Below, one piece after another: positions 11,393 through 23,019 of a stretch of 64,000 nt of DNA (its first letter is position 1; the number at the start of each line of letters is the position of its first letter). The notes beneath the pieces are model-generated. The model ran no database searches and was not told the DNA's origin. It worked only from the letters and a program-made list of their open reading frames with translations. This DNA is from Paulownia fortunei (lineage: Eukaryota; Streptophyta; Magnoliopsida; Lamiales; Paulowniaceae), in assembly GCA_019321725.1 (NCBI GenBank), contig CM033119.1, positions 3,497,865-3,561,864 of the forward strand. The letters run 5' to 3'. The position numbers and the translations under genes are program-made.

Positions 11393-12243
11393 ATGGCTAA
11401 TTTCCATTCTCGATCAAACAGTTTTCCATCTCAATCTCATCCAGTAATGGAATGTGTTGAAGATCATTTGTGCAGGTTAAAGGCCTCAGAAGCCACATCA
11501 ACATCAGCCACTTCTATATGTGCAAACTTGGCTAGCCTCAGAGATTTACATGAGGGCATCAATAATCTGATTCAGATGCCTTCAATCCAACAAGCCCTCT
11601 CTCATGAACAAGGTGAAAATTGGATAAACGAGTTGCTGAGGGATCTCTCAGGCTCGTGGATCTTTGTGGTTTTCCAGAGATATTGTGTATTTAACCAAGG
11701 AATCTGTTCAAGATCTTGAATCCTCCATCAGGAGAAATAAAGTTGAAACAACCACGGCAGTTGACATTAATGCTTATGTGGCCTCAAGAAAGAAGATTAA
11801 TAAGATGGTCAACAAGTGCATCAAGAATTTGAAGAGCTTCAACCAAAACTCTACAGCATTCCCTGACAGAGATTATGATCTCAAATCCATTGGGACAATG
11901 CTAAAAGAAGCAGAGTCCCTTGATTTCTCAGTTCTAAAGTCTGCATTGATACTCTTGTCTGGGGAAAAGGAAAGATCGAACCAAAGAAGTTGGTCACTGC
12001 TTTCAAAGTTCACTAAAACCAGCCGTGTATATTCTGAGGTAGAGCAAGAAAGTTGTGCTGAGGATTTATGTTTCTTGAACATCCACAAGTCACGAAAATG
12101 CATGGAGCATGACTGTGAAGAACATGTTGAAGCAGTTGAAAGCATCAGAAATGACCATCCAGGAAATTGAAGAGGGATTAGAAGCCTTATTTAGAAGTTT
12201 AGTCAAAACTAGAGTTTCTCTTCTTAATGTTCTTAGCCATTAG
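11393..12243 (+). pseudogene. DUF241/BPS1-like copy D (class 1) with three frameshifting deletions
   Basis: Compared with intact copies B, F and I, this copy lacks one base near 11637 (GCTCGAGG reads GCTGAGG). It lacks another near 11674 (TTTTTCTAG reads TTTTCCAG) and two bases near 12104 (GGACAGCATG reads GGAGCATG). The total of four lost bases accounts for 851 nt against 855 nt in class 1. Translation from MANFHSRSNS would leave the family frame after about 82 codons. Codons between the lesions otherwise stay conserved, so the gene was broken recently or the assembly dropped bases here. It ends at TAG 12241-12243. Confidence 0.8.
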
Positions 12244-13415
12244 CCTCTTTGGCTTGGGCTAATTTTTGAATATTTTACCTCACCATACAGTGTATACTTC
12301 CGTAAATGACATCAAAAATTGATACTGCTACTTAATTCTCAACCCAAAATCTCTATTGCTCTGTCTGTCTATCTAAAATTACAGATCTGTTTTAATTGCC
12401 AAGAGTTCTAGTTTCACAAGGATACGTGTGGTGAATATCCAGATTTTTTTTATATTCCAATAGATGTTGAACTTGCACGTTTAGGTGTTTATCAATAATT
12501 TACTAGATGATAACACAGTTCAGCAATAACAATATGAATATCCCTCACAGCTTGGTGATGCAACAGTGTGATCATTAATTGATCATGTGTAGAGCTAGGC
12601 TGTCAAGATTCCACTTATTCTTAAATCACTGATCAATTAATGGATGAAAATGACCATTTTTTATGATCTGAATAAGTGATGACTTAATGTCATGGTGCAA
12701 CTAAAGCATGAGGCCAGAAAATAGCAATTGTTTGTCAAAGCACATGCTACGTCAAACATGTTTAACTGAACTTATGTGCATCTACATTACATTTCCTTCA
12801 TTGTCTGAGAGTTTTATGTTTCTGTACAAAAGGATAATGGTGTTTCTTTCTAAAGTTGATAAATTAATGGATATATTTATGCCCATTTCCATGGTCTGAA
12901 TCAGTATTATTAATTTACTCCCCATGAGGACTATGAAGTTCCAATTATTGTCATAGCACAAACTACATCAATCATGTTTCAAAATAATACTCGTCTGAGC
13001 CTATGTTAAGTTTTTCCATGTCTGAAAATCAGAAACACCAGCCTAATAAAATTCTTCCTCTCTTTCTAATGGAGAAGAGATATCATGAGCTGATTATGCC
13101 TCAGTTTTATGGAAGGCCACATTAATTAATCAACTAAATGGCTGTCGAGATTCCTAATGCTTCAAGATCTGTTGAATTGAATTTTTTCATCTTCAGTTGT
13201 TTCAGTTTCAGGGAGCATGGAATTTGCACACGATCAAATTTAATTCAATTTCCAGCAATGATGAGACATCTTAGGTGGAATAGATTCCTTTTGTTTTCTT
13301 TCTCCATCTTCCTTTATATAATTGGTGCCAAAGAGATGGCTTCAAGCCCTCAGCATCTATTCTCAAGACCCAAACTGTACATCCAGCCTTAAAAAGTTCA
13401 TTTTGATAGAAAAAG
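12244..13415 (+). promoter_or_regulatory. 3' flank of D and promoter/leader of copy E
   Basis: 12244-13000 is the conserved class 1 downstream flank. The promoter block of E follows, with GTCTGAAAATCAGAAAC near 13020 (one change from the consensus). The TATA box (CTTTATATAA) is at 13313-13322. An upstream ORF at 13336-13392 begins MASSPQHLFSRPKLY. Confidence 0.5.
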
Positions 13416-14239
13416 ATGGCCAACTTCCATTCTCGATCAAACAGTTTACCATCTAAATCTCATCCAGTAAGGATGATGTCGAAGATAATTTGTGCAGGTT
13501 AAAGGCCTCGCTAGACACATCAACATCAGCCAGTTCTATATGTGCAAACTTGGCTAGCCTCAGAGATGTGCATGAAGGCATCAATAATCTGATTCAGATG
13601 CCTTCAATCCAACAAGTCCTTTCCCATGAACAAGGTGAAGATTGGATAAATGAGTTGCTCGAGGGATCTCTCAGGCTTGTGGATCTTTGCGGATTTTCTA
13701 GAGATATTGTGTGTTTAACCAAGGAATCTGTTCAAGAGCTTGAATCCTCCATTAGGAGAAAAGCAGATGACGTCAATGCTTATGTGGCCTCAAGAAAGAA
13801 GATCAATAAAATGGTCAACAAGTGCATCAAGAATTTGAAGAGCTTCAACCAAAATTCTGCAGCACTCCCAGACAAAGACAATGATCTTAAGGCCATTGGC
13901 ACGATGCTGAAGGAAACAGAGGCCCTTGATTTCTCGGTCTTAAAGTCTGTATTGATACTCGTGTCTGGGGCAAAGGGAAGATCAAAGCAAAGAAGTTGGT
14001 CATTGCTTTCCAAGTTTGTGCAAACCAGCCGCATACATAGTGAGATAGAGCAAGAAAGTGGCGCTGAGGACTTGTGTTCTTTGAACATCCACAAGACAAG
14101 AAAAGGAATGGACAATATCACCCTGAAGCAGTTGAAAGCAACAGAAATGTGCATCCAGGGACTTGAAGAGGGCTTAGAAGCCTTCCTTAGGAGTCTAATC
14201 AAAATTAGAGTTTCTCTTCTTAATGTTCTCTGCCATTAG
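13416..14239 (+). pseudogene. DUF241/BPS1-like copy E (class 2) with an early 1-bp deletion
   Basis: The ATG at 13416 starts MANFHSRSNSLPSKSHPV. The next family codon, ATG of MDDVED, has lost its T (GTAATGGATG reads GTAAGGATG at about 13469-13471). The frame then ends at TAA about 28 codons in. The rest of the domain, from CRLKAS to RVSLLNVLCH, is open to TAG 14237-14239. Because the deletion also removes the Met used in the neighbouring context, there is no good internal restart before the MPSIQQ region. Copy K has a comparable lesion but keeps that Met. It is probably a young pseudogene. Confidence 0.75.
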
Positions 14240-15109
14240 CCTCCTTGCTGGAGCTAATGTTTGAGTTTTTGACCACACTATAGAGTTGTATACTTCTGTA
14301 AATGAAATCAAAAATGGATACTGATACTTGTATTTATCTAATTAGCTATCCATATGCAAATCTTCAACCCAAATTCTATGAATCTGTGCTCCCATCTAAA
14401 ATTACTGATATTTATACTAGCAAGAGCTTTAGTTTTAAATAGGAAATCCTGGCGGACGCTTTTCTATTACAATTGATTTCTGAACTTGCACCTTTTGATA
14501 TTTACAAACATTTTGCTGTGTGAACTCAATAACAAATTCATGACTGAAAGTTTTGTATGCTTTTCGCAATCCAATGGTACTTTATTCCTTTCTCTTCTTT
14601 TTCTCTAAGTCCTACAAAATAGCATGTGGAAGTTGTACTGATCTTAGTTAAACAAGAAGATGCTAAATTTAAAAGAAAAAATTATGTTTACCAGATCATG
14701 AATGAGATTCACAACTTTGACAAACTTCAATTTCTATGTAGCAAATCCTTTGTGCAATTATATATATTTTTTAAGTTCCAGCAGATACTAGCCATGGATC
14801 CAACATGTTACCTCTCTTCTCATTATTTTTTCATCCTAATCAACTATGGAATTGATAATTTTACCAGTTGACCTTACTTTCCTCCCCAGAAAATGTGATT
14901 CACAATAATTAATTGTAATATCAATATCCCTTTATAATTTGGTAATGCAACAGTGTGATAATTGACTAATCATTTGTAGTTCTAGTCTGTCACGATTCCA
15001 CTTGCTCTTATTCACTGATCAATGAATGAATGAGAATTATAAAAGAGTAATAACTGAACATCATGGTGCAGCTAAAGCATGAGGGGCATGTTTATACTTC
15101 TTAAATGCA
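14240..15109. other. 3' flank of copy E, no gene
   Basis: This class 2 downstream flank reappears in inverted orientation at about 38730-39596, downstream of copy J. The open frame at 14626-14871 lies in this flank and has no family resemblance. Confidence 0.5.
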
Positions 15110-15420
15110 AGCTACTAATTTTTTGGCTGATTCCTGATAATAATTGTTGTGGAACTGCAGTCTATGGCAAGCATGTATAATTGAACTCGTGTGCATCTAT
15201 GTTATATTTCCTTCTGCCTTATAAAATTAAGCTTTTCTTCCTCTATTTATATCACAGTTGTATAACAGATTTCACAAGCTGATTAATGTGTGAGTTGTAT
15301 GAATGACCACCATTATTATTTCACATTCTTGGCTGTCAAGATTCCTCATGCTTCAAGATATCAGCAATTATAATGTGTCTGAGATTTTTATGACTTTTTT
15401 TTGTTCAATTGTTTAGGTAT
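15110..15420 (+). promoter_or_regulatory. Orphan DUF241 promoter module
   Basis: It contains GGCTGTCAAGATTCCTCATG and the following CTTCAAGAT...CAGCAATTATA segment found 250-300 bp before other copies. No DUF241 gene follows. It is probably a leftover from a duplicated unit whose gene part was lost. Confidence 0.5.
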
Positions 15421-16019
15421 GGAGGATAGTTACTTGGAGATGTGTGAAAGATGATTGAGTTGGTAATTCTGCCATATATCTTTTAAAGAACTGCATATAG
15501 ATGGAGGCACCCCAAGAATGTATCAGAAACTAGCAGCAACTAGAGCTGAGAGCTGAGAGCTGAGAGCTGAGAGCTGAGAAGAAGCACTCTGGTTTTCAAC
15601 ATGATCCTAAACACTGTTGTAACCCTGCGTCTGATTCTTGAAAGCTGAATTCCAATGCCTCCAGTTGCTTTAGTGCAGAATGTGTTTGACCAAGATCTCT
15701 TTCTTTGCTAGACTTCTGTTACTCTGATTAAATAATTCAAAGTCTTTCTTTTCAATTTCACTTTTATCAGCTTCAATGTGATTGTTTTGCCATACTTTGG
15801 AGACGAAAGACCAGAATTTAGCTTAGATCTTGCCTCGAAAGAGAAATGAAACTTAAGAGTGAATTTTTACTATATCTAAGCTAATTTCTTGCATTTCCAC
15901 AAGAAAATTAACCAAAGAAACAAGGTTGAAATCTTGGAATACTAGTGGTAAATTGTAATTTTGTCTGTTCTAGTCGAGTTCTTGAAACTCTGGAATGATT
16001 TATTCAGCACTTTCTTGCA
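15421..16019. other. Unclassified sequence
   Basis: This segment is less AT-rich and is not obviously part of the duplicated units. It includes the 7-bp tandem repeat at 15543-15577. No open frame of note. Confidence 0.3.
15543..15577. repeat. 7-bp tandem repeat (GAGCTGA)x5
   Basis: Five perfect head-to-tail GAGCTGA units. Confidence 0.9.
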
Positions 16020-16345
16020 ATGAAATACAAGCTATCAGCCTGATCTGATTCCCACCCTTTCTTCCACGTAGGGATGATTCAAATTTCGGCATACATTCCT
16101 TGGTATGTGAGAAAAACTCTATAATGGCACTGCAATAGTCCAACAACTTGAGAGATTCTTATGAAAAATTTTCTACCCATTTGCAGTTTCTCTGGGGGAG
16201 AGTACTTGTTGGATGAGGTGGTTGAAACAAATTTGGGTTCATTCGTACAAGTTCCTGATGCCATCTAGTTTTTGGTTCAAGAATGCTTGTGACGAGGTGG
16301 ATGGGCAGTCAGAGGACTTTAGCCTCAGCAAGTGATCCTCAATGT
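16020..16345 (-). pseudogene. Fragment of a diverged DUF241-like gene
   Basis: On the minus strand this matches, through several frame breaks, the fragment at 38392-38715 and the pseudogene at 19634. Shared stretches include GAGGATCACTTGC, CTAAAGTCCTCTGA and CAACAAGTACTCTCC. It lies just beyond the 3' flank of copy F, as the 38.4-kb fragment lies beyond copy I. The pair therefore moved as part of one larger duplicated block in inverted orientation. Confidence 0.6.
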
Positions 16346-16630
16346 GCACCTAGAAATTTATTGATAAACGTCTAAAGGTGCAAGTCCAGCATCTGTGGAA
16401 TACAGATTCTTTTCGTATTCACTGTACATTTGTAGTGTAAAACTTGAGCTCTTGGCCATTATAACACATCAGTATTTTAAGATAGAAAGAGAGCAGAAGA
16501 TTTTGGGCTGAGGTTTTGTGCACAGAATTGTATAGATAATTATCAGTATCCATTTTTGATGTCATTTACAGAAGTATACAACTTGTATGGGTGTGGTCAA
16601 AAATTCAAAATATAGCCCAAGCCAAAGAGG

Positions 16631-17485
16631 CTAATGGCTAAGAACATTAAGAAGAGAAACTCTAGTTTTGACTAAACTTCTAAATAAGGCTTCCAGTCCC
16701 TCTTCAAGTTCCTGGATGGTCATTTCTGATGCTTTCAACTGCTTCAACATGTTTTTCACAGTCATGCTGTCCATGCTTTTTCGTGACTTGTGAATGTTCA
16801 AGGAACACAAATCCTCAGCACCACTTTCTTGCTCTATCTCAGAATGTACACGGCTGGTTTGAGTGAACTTTGAAAGCAATGACCAACTTCTTTGGTTTGA
16901 TCTTTCCTTTTCCCCAGACAAGAGTATCAACACAGACTTCAGGACCGAGAAATTAAGGGACTCTGTTTCTTTCAGCATTGTCGCAATGGCCTTAAGATCA
17001 TAATCTCTGTCTGGGAGTGCTGTAGAATTTTGGTTGAAGCTCTTCAGATTCTTGATGCACTTGTTGACCATCTTATTAATCTTCTTTCTTGAGGCCACAT
17101 AAGTATTAACGTCAACTGCTGTGGCTGTTTCAACTTTATTTCTCCTGATGGAGGATTCAAGATCTTGAACAGATTCCTTGGTTAAATACACAATATCTGT
17201 AGAACAACCACAGAGATCCACGAGCTTGAGAGATCCCTCGAGCAACTCGTTTATCCAATTTTCACCTTGTTCATGAGAGAGGGCTTGTTGGATTGAAGGC
17301 ATCTGAATCAGATTATTGATGCCCTCATGTAAATCTCTGAGGCTAGCCAAGTTTGCACATATTGAAGTGGCTGATGTCGATGTGGCTTCTGAGGCCTTTA
17401 ACCTGCACAAATGATCTTCAACACATTCCATTACTGGATGAGATTGAGATGGAAAACTGTTTGATCGAGAATGGAAATTAGCCAT
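16631..17485 (-). CDS. DUF241/BPS1-like protein, copy F (class 1, intact)
   Basis: This single-exon gene on the minus strand encodes 284 aa of the DUF241/BPS1-like family (role unknown). It begins MANFHSRSNSFPSQSHPVME and ends RVSLLNVLSH. It matches B and I throughout, with small differences such as LVDLCGCSTDIVYL where others read LCGFSRDIV. The open frame extends upstream to 17644 (MMRHCRWN...). That stretch covers the TATA box at 17581-17590 and the leader and is repeated as non-coding DNA before other copies, so I start at 17485. The DHLCRLKAS, ASLRDLHEGINNLIQMPS and EGLEALFRSLVKTR segments are conserved. Its unit (promoter, gene, 3' flank, fragment) is an inverted counterpart of that of copy I. 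Confidence 0.87.
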   Translation of the reverse strand: MANFHSRSNSFPSQSHPVMECVEDHLCRLKASEATSTSATSICANLASLRDLHEGINNLIQMPSIQQALSHEQGENWINELLEGSLKLVDLCGCSTDIVYLTKESVQDLESSIRRNKVETATAVDVNTYVASRKKINKMVNKCIKNLKSFNQNSTALPDRDYDLKAIATMLKETESLNFSVLKSVLILLSGEKERSNQRSWSLLSKFTQTSRVHSEIEQESGAEDLCSLNIHKSRKSMDSMTVKNMLKQLKASEMTIQELEEGLEALFRSLVKTRVSLLNVLSH

Positions 17486-17940
17486 CTTTTCTATCAAAAT
17501 GAACTTTTTGAGGCTTAATATACAATATGTTCCTCGAGAAAAGATGTCAAGTGCTTGAAGCCATATTTGTGGTATCAGCTCTATATATAGGGAGATAGAT
17601 AAAGAAAACAAAAGGAATATATTCCACCTACAATGTCTCATCACTTCTGAAAATTGAAATAAATAAAATTGTGCACGATTTCCATGTCCCCTGGATCTTG
17701 AGCAATTGAAAAAAAAATCTCAATCTTGCAGATCTCAGCTACCTATAATTGCTGATCTTGAAGCATGAGGAATATTGACAGCCATGAAATTGATCTAATA
17801 ATCTGTTATTCATAGAGTTTACTCATTAATGAGCCTATGTCAAATGTCTCGCTGTGAAAGGTGGGAAGAAAAGATTAACTATGTTAGGCTGGAGGTTTTC
17901 TGATCTTCAGACAACATAGAAAATACAAAGGTGCACACGA
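17486..17940 (-). promoter_or_regulatory. Promoter and leader block of copy F
   Basis: Read on the minus strand, the TATA box (CTATATATAG) is at 17581-17590 and the MASST upstream ORF lies between it and the ATG. The distal GTCTGAAGATCAGAAAAC is near 17895-17915. The block is nearly the reverse complement of 36790-37249. Confidence 0.6.
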
Positions 17941-18770
17941 GTATATGTAAACCTGTCCTAATTAAGATTAGTAGTTCTTATCAATGATCTCAATATCATA
18001 GTAAAGACTGAACTTTGGATTTGATCACCTTACTTTTAGGACTTCATTTTACCAAAACATCTTCTACTCATAAAGTTGACATTCACTCATAAAAGAAGAT
18101 GTTTGACTACCTTTCCAAAGCCAAAAAGGTAAAACCTTTTCTTCCAATCCCTTTCCTTGGTGTTTATCCAAAAGAGTCAGATGTAAGACCACCCCATCAG
18201 ATTATGATTAATGCACGTATAAAAATGACCAAGAATATATGCCAAATCATCTTACCAGTAGAAGATCGTTTGCTTATATTGGTGCATCTCCAACTTATCA
18301 ATTTATTCATTGTTTTAAACGAAGAATCACTGTGAATAATGAAGAGACAAGCACATTTTCTTTAAGGAGTAATTCATTCAGTTTGTCTAACAATTTTATA
18401 TTCTTAAAAAGAAAAGTAGTCTCTGCAGCTGTGTTGGTGATTTGCCAATTCTAACTCAACAAGGGTCCAAGTTCGTAGCAGAACTTGGATAAGTTGAACT
18501 ATAGATTGGAAATGTTGCTAAATAACCTTAATTTCAATCAACAATGAATGAAGATATCATGACATCAGTAACTTATAGTCCATCTTCCCTTTTTTCACTC
18601 ACACAAACAACTTTCAAAATAAAATGGAAGCCATTATCTTATATCTATATGAATAGTTCAATGTTGAGTCAGCAACTATCTCCTCTAGAATCACTCCTTT
18701 ACCAGCAAACGATTCATGGATGAAGAATGAACCCTTTTATGTGGTCTCATGTAAATATGGTTTGTTTAAC
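17941..18770. other. Intergenic sequence, nothing recognised
   Basis: Two overlapping short open frames near 18099-18454 show no family resemblance. I see no repeat structure. Confidence 0.35.
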
Positions 18771-18959
18771 ACAATTATATGATAATAAGTCACCCTCAAT
18801 TTCTTAAAAGACAGGGCAGTATTTATTTTATTTTCAAAGCTTTCCATAGGTGGATTCCTAATTTTGTCACCTGTCGAATGTTAGAAATTTTCGACTTGTT
18901 TCAGAAGAGCAGACAATGTATTAAACAGATTTATATCCACTCGTGTCTGTCAAAGGAAG

Positions 18960-19633
18960 TATTATATTTCCTTGGCAATCTGAAGATCAGAAACACCACA
19001 GCCTAACAAGTTTTTTTGGATGCTGGAATACCTAAACATGTAGCAACTATAGTGGATCTAGCAGATATTTATATAAACATCACATAGTTTTGTAGCCCTA
19101 CCTGTCATAGCATTTAATCTTTCACTCTGTTCCATAATGTGGCAGAGTTGTACAGAACCATGTGGCTGTCAAGGTTCCATTCTCTGGACCTGTGAGAATA
19201 ATTAGTTAAGAAACAGGGAAATTTGATGAATTGCCCCTCGAGTGGCATTTAATTTATTCGGTCAACGAATAGTTTCCCCCCGTGATCCGACATTGCTGAT
19301 GCAGATACTAGATCTGCCATATTTTGTTACTTGTGTTAAGTATAAAACTGCCAAATTTCACATGATCAAGAAGACTATTCTTAGCCTTGTCTTAAAAGTT
19401 GGCTTCTGAGATTGGTAGTTGTAATCAATTTATTTATGAAAATTGAAATATTCTACTTGGGATTGCCTCCTGAGAACCAACAGGCCAGCACAGACAAGTC
19501 ATGACAAAGCAACAAGAGATGTGATTCCTCTTGTTTTCCCACCTTCATCATATATACATAGACATGCATGAAGTTTGTTTTCACCATCTCTCAAGGCCAA
19601 GACTCTGTACATGCAATTGACTCCTTCCAACAA
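18960..19633 (+). promoter_or_regulatory. Promoter block of pseudogene G
   Basis: The motif ATCTGAAGATCAGAAACACC is at about 18979. From 19130 the block is nearly identical to 29450-29952 upstream of the related pseudogene (for example TTCCATAATGTGGCAGAG). CATATATACATAGAC near 19549-19563 is a likely TATA region. Confidence 0.5.
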
Positions 19634-20460
19634 ATGGTCACCCCTCTAGTAGAACCAAAGGCAACAAGCCACTCATGTTTTACCAGCTTTCCTTCTGCAT
19701 CTCATCTTTTTCTGATTGAGGATCATTTGCAGACGCTAAAGTCCTCTGAGGGCACGTCCACGTCTTCACATACATGGTGCGTCAGAAACTTGATGGCAAG
19801 CAGTTGTACGAGTGCATTGATGATTTGCTTCAGCTGCCTCTCAGCCAACAAGTACTCTCCCACAAAAGAAACAGCAAATGAGTGGAAATTTTTTCAAATG
19901 AATCTTTCGGTTGTTGGATGCGCGAGGTGATTAGAGAGGTTTTCTCATAGACAGAGGAATGCCTGCAGCAGCTTGAATCAACCCTACGTAGGAGTAACTG
20001 GGGATCATGTCTGGCTGATGAAGTTAGCGTGTATTTTGTTGCTAGAAAGGTGCTAATTTAATCTATTCACAAGTGTTCCAAGAATTTGAAGGCAACCTAG
20101 AACAACCTGTTGGTATTTTGACACAAGACTCTGACCTTGTTTCATTGGTTAAGTTGCTTGAAGAAGTGCAAGAAATCAGCCTAAATGTGTTCAGAGTCCA
20201 CCCTATCTAGCATTTATCATCCACAGACAAGATGAAAGCAAAATGCTTTGGTCCCTAGTCAAAAGGTGTGTCAAAACAAACTCATAAAATGTGCAGATGA
20301 AGCTGCTAGGACTGAAATTGAGAAGATAGATACAGAATTGGCTTTCCTGCACAACAACTCCACGAAAGAAACGAATCTTGTATCACCACAATGTTGGGAA
20401 AGCTAGGTGTAATTTTGAATGGCTGGAGAATTTTGTGAAGAGTAATAGCTTGTAAATGAT
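19634..20460 (+). pseudogene. Diverged DUF241-like copy G, heavily decayed
   Basis: The ATG at 19634 opens MVTPLVEPKATSHS, followed by SFPSASH and EDHLQTLKSSEGTSTSSHT, which parallels the family N-terminus SNSFPSQSHP...EDHLCRLKASEATSTSAT. The frame breaks after SSHT, and TGA and other stops follow. Family segments continue out of frame: QQVLSH near 19845, LQQLESTLRRS near 19966, VYFVARK near 20030 and a WSLV segment near 20250. It represents a second subfamily that has no intact member in this window. Loss of function is clear from multiple stops. Confidence 0.75.
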
Positions 20461-20609
20461 AGTCGAGGCAATAATTGGACTAAAGACGAAATTGTTCGCA
20501 CTAGTGCTTAAAAAATTCGTGCAATCATCTCCCAAAATACAACGACCACTTCTTGATATTAGCTCAAAAAGAGCAAATCAACAAAAAAATTCTAAACTCT
20601 CTTAGAACA

Positions 20610-20694
20610 CAGGAATATAGAATATGATTTACATGACGGCATCAAAAATCTTATTTAGATGCCTTCTATCCAAAAAACCTCTTTTACCAACAAG
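20610..20694 (+). pseudogene. DUF241 fragment fused to the copia remnant
   Basis: GATTTACATGACGGCATC through ATGCCTTCTATCC matches codons of DLHEGINNLIQMPSIQ in class 1 copies, with an in-frame TAG replacing CAG. It stops abruptly where copia sequence begins. It probably belongs to the same former gene whose 3' flank resumes at 24758. Confidence 0.65.
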
Positions 20695-20911
20695 GTTTAG
20701 TGTGAGGTAAAGGTTTAGTGAGAATGTCTGTTGTCTGATGTATTGAAAAGATATGAATTAACTTGACGAGTCCTTCTCGTATCTTTTCCCTTACAAAATG
20801 ATAGTCTAATTGGATGTGCTTTGTTCTTTCATGCTGACAAGGATTTTGAGCGATGCAATAAGCATATTCGTTGTCTGTATAAACAAATGCTGGCTGGCTA
20901 TCATTTCCCAA
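20684..20911 (-). pseudogene. Copia RNase H domain fragment
   Basis: The frame reads VYTDNEYAYCIAQNPCQHER, then TKHIQLDYHFVREKI and TTDILTKPLP, the C-terminal end of the copia RNase H domain. It is separated from the reverse transcriptase by a GC-rich insertion and several stops. Confidence 0.8.
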
Positions 20912-21078
20912 AGGTCCCCTTGGATTCGCTAGATTAAATAACGGAAATCCGGGCCATCAAAGTCAGGGGGAAACCGTGGGGGATGCATTCCTGATATCGG
21001 TGGGTCAGGCGAAGCCTCAGTCGGGGGCCCATAAAGGGCCTCCCCTCTGAAGTCCCCTCAGTGTTCCGTCCTTTGACT
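20912..21078. other. GC-rich insertion in the copia RNase H region, possible organelle DNA
   Basis: About 165 bp with runs such as GTCAGGGGGAAACCG and CGGGGGCCCATAAAGGGCC contrast sharply with the AT-rich element. It splits the RNase H coding between GDSLI-like upstream parts and GNDSQPAFVYTDNE. It has no resemblance to copia or DUF241. The composition suggests organelle DNA or another repeat; the origin is not established. Confidence 0.5.
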
Positions 21079-21424
21079 TGTGATATTATGGTTATGTGGG
21101 ATCTTAAGATCATTTAGAATGTATACGAGCCACTGTATCTCACATGTGATGGATGTAATAGCTCTATATTCTGCCTCAGCTGAACTTCTACTGACTTTGT
21201 TGTTTCTTGGCTTTCCATTAGACTAAAGAATCTCCTAGGTAGACTACAAAGCCACTTACATTTCTTCTGGTTTCTAAACATCTTGCCTAGTCTACATCAC
21301 CGAATCATTTAAGCTTTAATGAGGAATTTGTTGAGTAGAAGAGTTATTTGCCTGGATTAGATTTGATGTATCTTAAGACCTTATGAACTACAGAAAGGTA
21401 GGCTGTAGTAGGTTGTGACATATA

Positions 21425-22400
21425 TTAGCTGAGTGTTTGAATGATGTAAGAAAGGTCTGGCCTTGTGATAGTAAGATAGAGTAATCTGCTAACAAGTCTT
21501 CTGTCGATAGATGGATCAGACAATGTAGTATTGTCCTTGCTTGTGAAGTCAATCTTAGGATCCATAGGTGTGGAACATGGCTTGCATCCAAGGTAGTCTG
21601 CTTCTGTTAAAAGGTCCAGTGTATACTTTCTTTGACAAATAACAAGTCCTTTGGTACTTCTGGGAACTTCAATTCCCAGTATATACTTTAGAGTGCCAAG
21701 ATCCTTAATGGAGAAAGTTCCCTCTAAATGAGCCTTGATAGCTTCAATCTCTGTCATGTTGTTTCCAGCAAGTATAATATCATCTACATAAACACATAAC
21801 ACAGTTATTGATGTAGGATTGGATTTCATAAAAAAGAACTATATGATCTTGATGGAAGAAACCCATAGGTGATTAGGCATGAGGTGAGCTTATGAAACTA
21901 CTGTCTGGAAGCTTGTTTTAGTCTATAAAGACTTTTGTTTAACTTGCACACTCTTTTGTCATTTGAATTGCATATCCTGGAAGAGGATTCATGTATAATT
22001 CTTAATCTAAATCTCTATGTAAGAATGCATTGTTTACATCTAACTGATGAAGAAACCAGCTTTGAGAAGCTACAATAGCTAGAACCAATCTCACAGTGGT
22101 CAGCTTTGCCATATGAGAAAATGTGTCAAAATAGTCCAATCCTTATTCTTGAGTGTATCATTTAGCTACAAGCCTAACTTTATATCTTTCTAGAGAACCA
22201 TCTGATTTATATTTGACTTTGTAAACCCATTTACAACCAATACAATGCTTGTTTGGTGGTAAGTCAGTTAAAGTCCAAATGTTGTTTTTCTCAAGAGCTT
22301 TAAGCTAAGTTTATATAGCTCTTGCCACTCCTTAGTTTTGCTAGTTGAGCGTAAGTCTTTGGTTCAATAATTTGACTTATGGCAGCTGTAAAACTTTTGT
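21425..22400 (-). pseudogene. Copia reverse transcriptase (RVT_2), with stops
   Basis: The intact 134-codon part at 21425-21829 carries the catalytic CVYVDDIILAGNN motif and DLGTLKYILGIEV. The upstream part, to about 22400, is readable as LTTVRLVLAIVASQSWFLHQ and LDVNNAFLH but has several stop codons and frame breaks. No active enzyme can be made. Confidence 0.8.
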
Positions 22401-23019
22401 GATTAAAAGATAATTGGTTAGTAGATAAAAAAAGCTGAAATATCATATTGCTTACTAGTAGCAACTGCTTGAGCTGAATGATGGTGGTAAGCCATAATCT
22501 TAAACTTGAAGATAATGTGGAGTAGTTCTAGATCTAGAAGATCTTCTGAGTGTGTTTGAAGTTGAATCTTCCTGAGATTCTGAAGTTCTAAGTGTGGGAA
22601 GTGATTGTGAATTATTAAATGCAGATTCATGAAGAGATTGAGGATCTGTTTCTGTGATTTGGTTAGAAGATGCAAAGTATCTAGGATTGGACTGAACAGT
22701 GGTATTTTCTGTGCCTTAGTGATCATTGTGAGTTATGTCTAAGGTAGGAGAATGTGATGGTTGAGATTGCTGGAGCAATGTATCAGGATCCCATAGATTA
22801 GTACTATTAAGTAGTGGAGTTGGTTCTTAATCTAGTTGTTGTTGTAATTTGTGAAAAGAAAAAATATGTTCACAAAATTGAACATTCCTTGAAATAAAAA
22901 CTTTGTTATTGTCAATATCATACAGTTTATATCCTTTAGAACCAATGAGACAACCAATGAAAACACATTTTAGAACCAATGATAAAAAATACACACTATA
23001 GTTTGATGTCTTCGTGAGG

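Noticed and set aside
13780..14202. 140-codon minus-strand open frame
   Set aside because: It is the antisense shadow of DUF241 copy E; the same shadow occurs opposite the other copies.
17486..17644. N-terminal extension of copy F (MMRHCRWN...)
   Set aside because: It contains the TATA box and leader; other intact copies do not share an open extension with an ATG.
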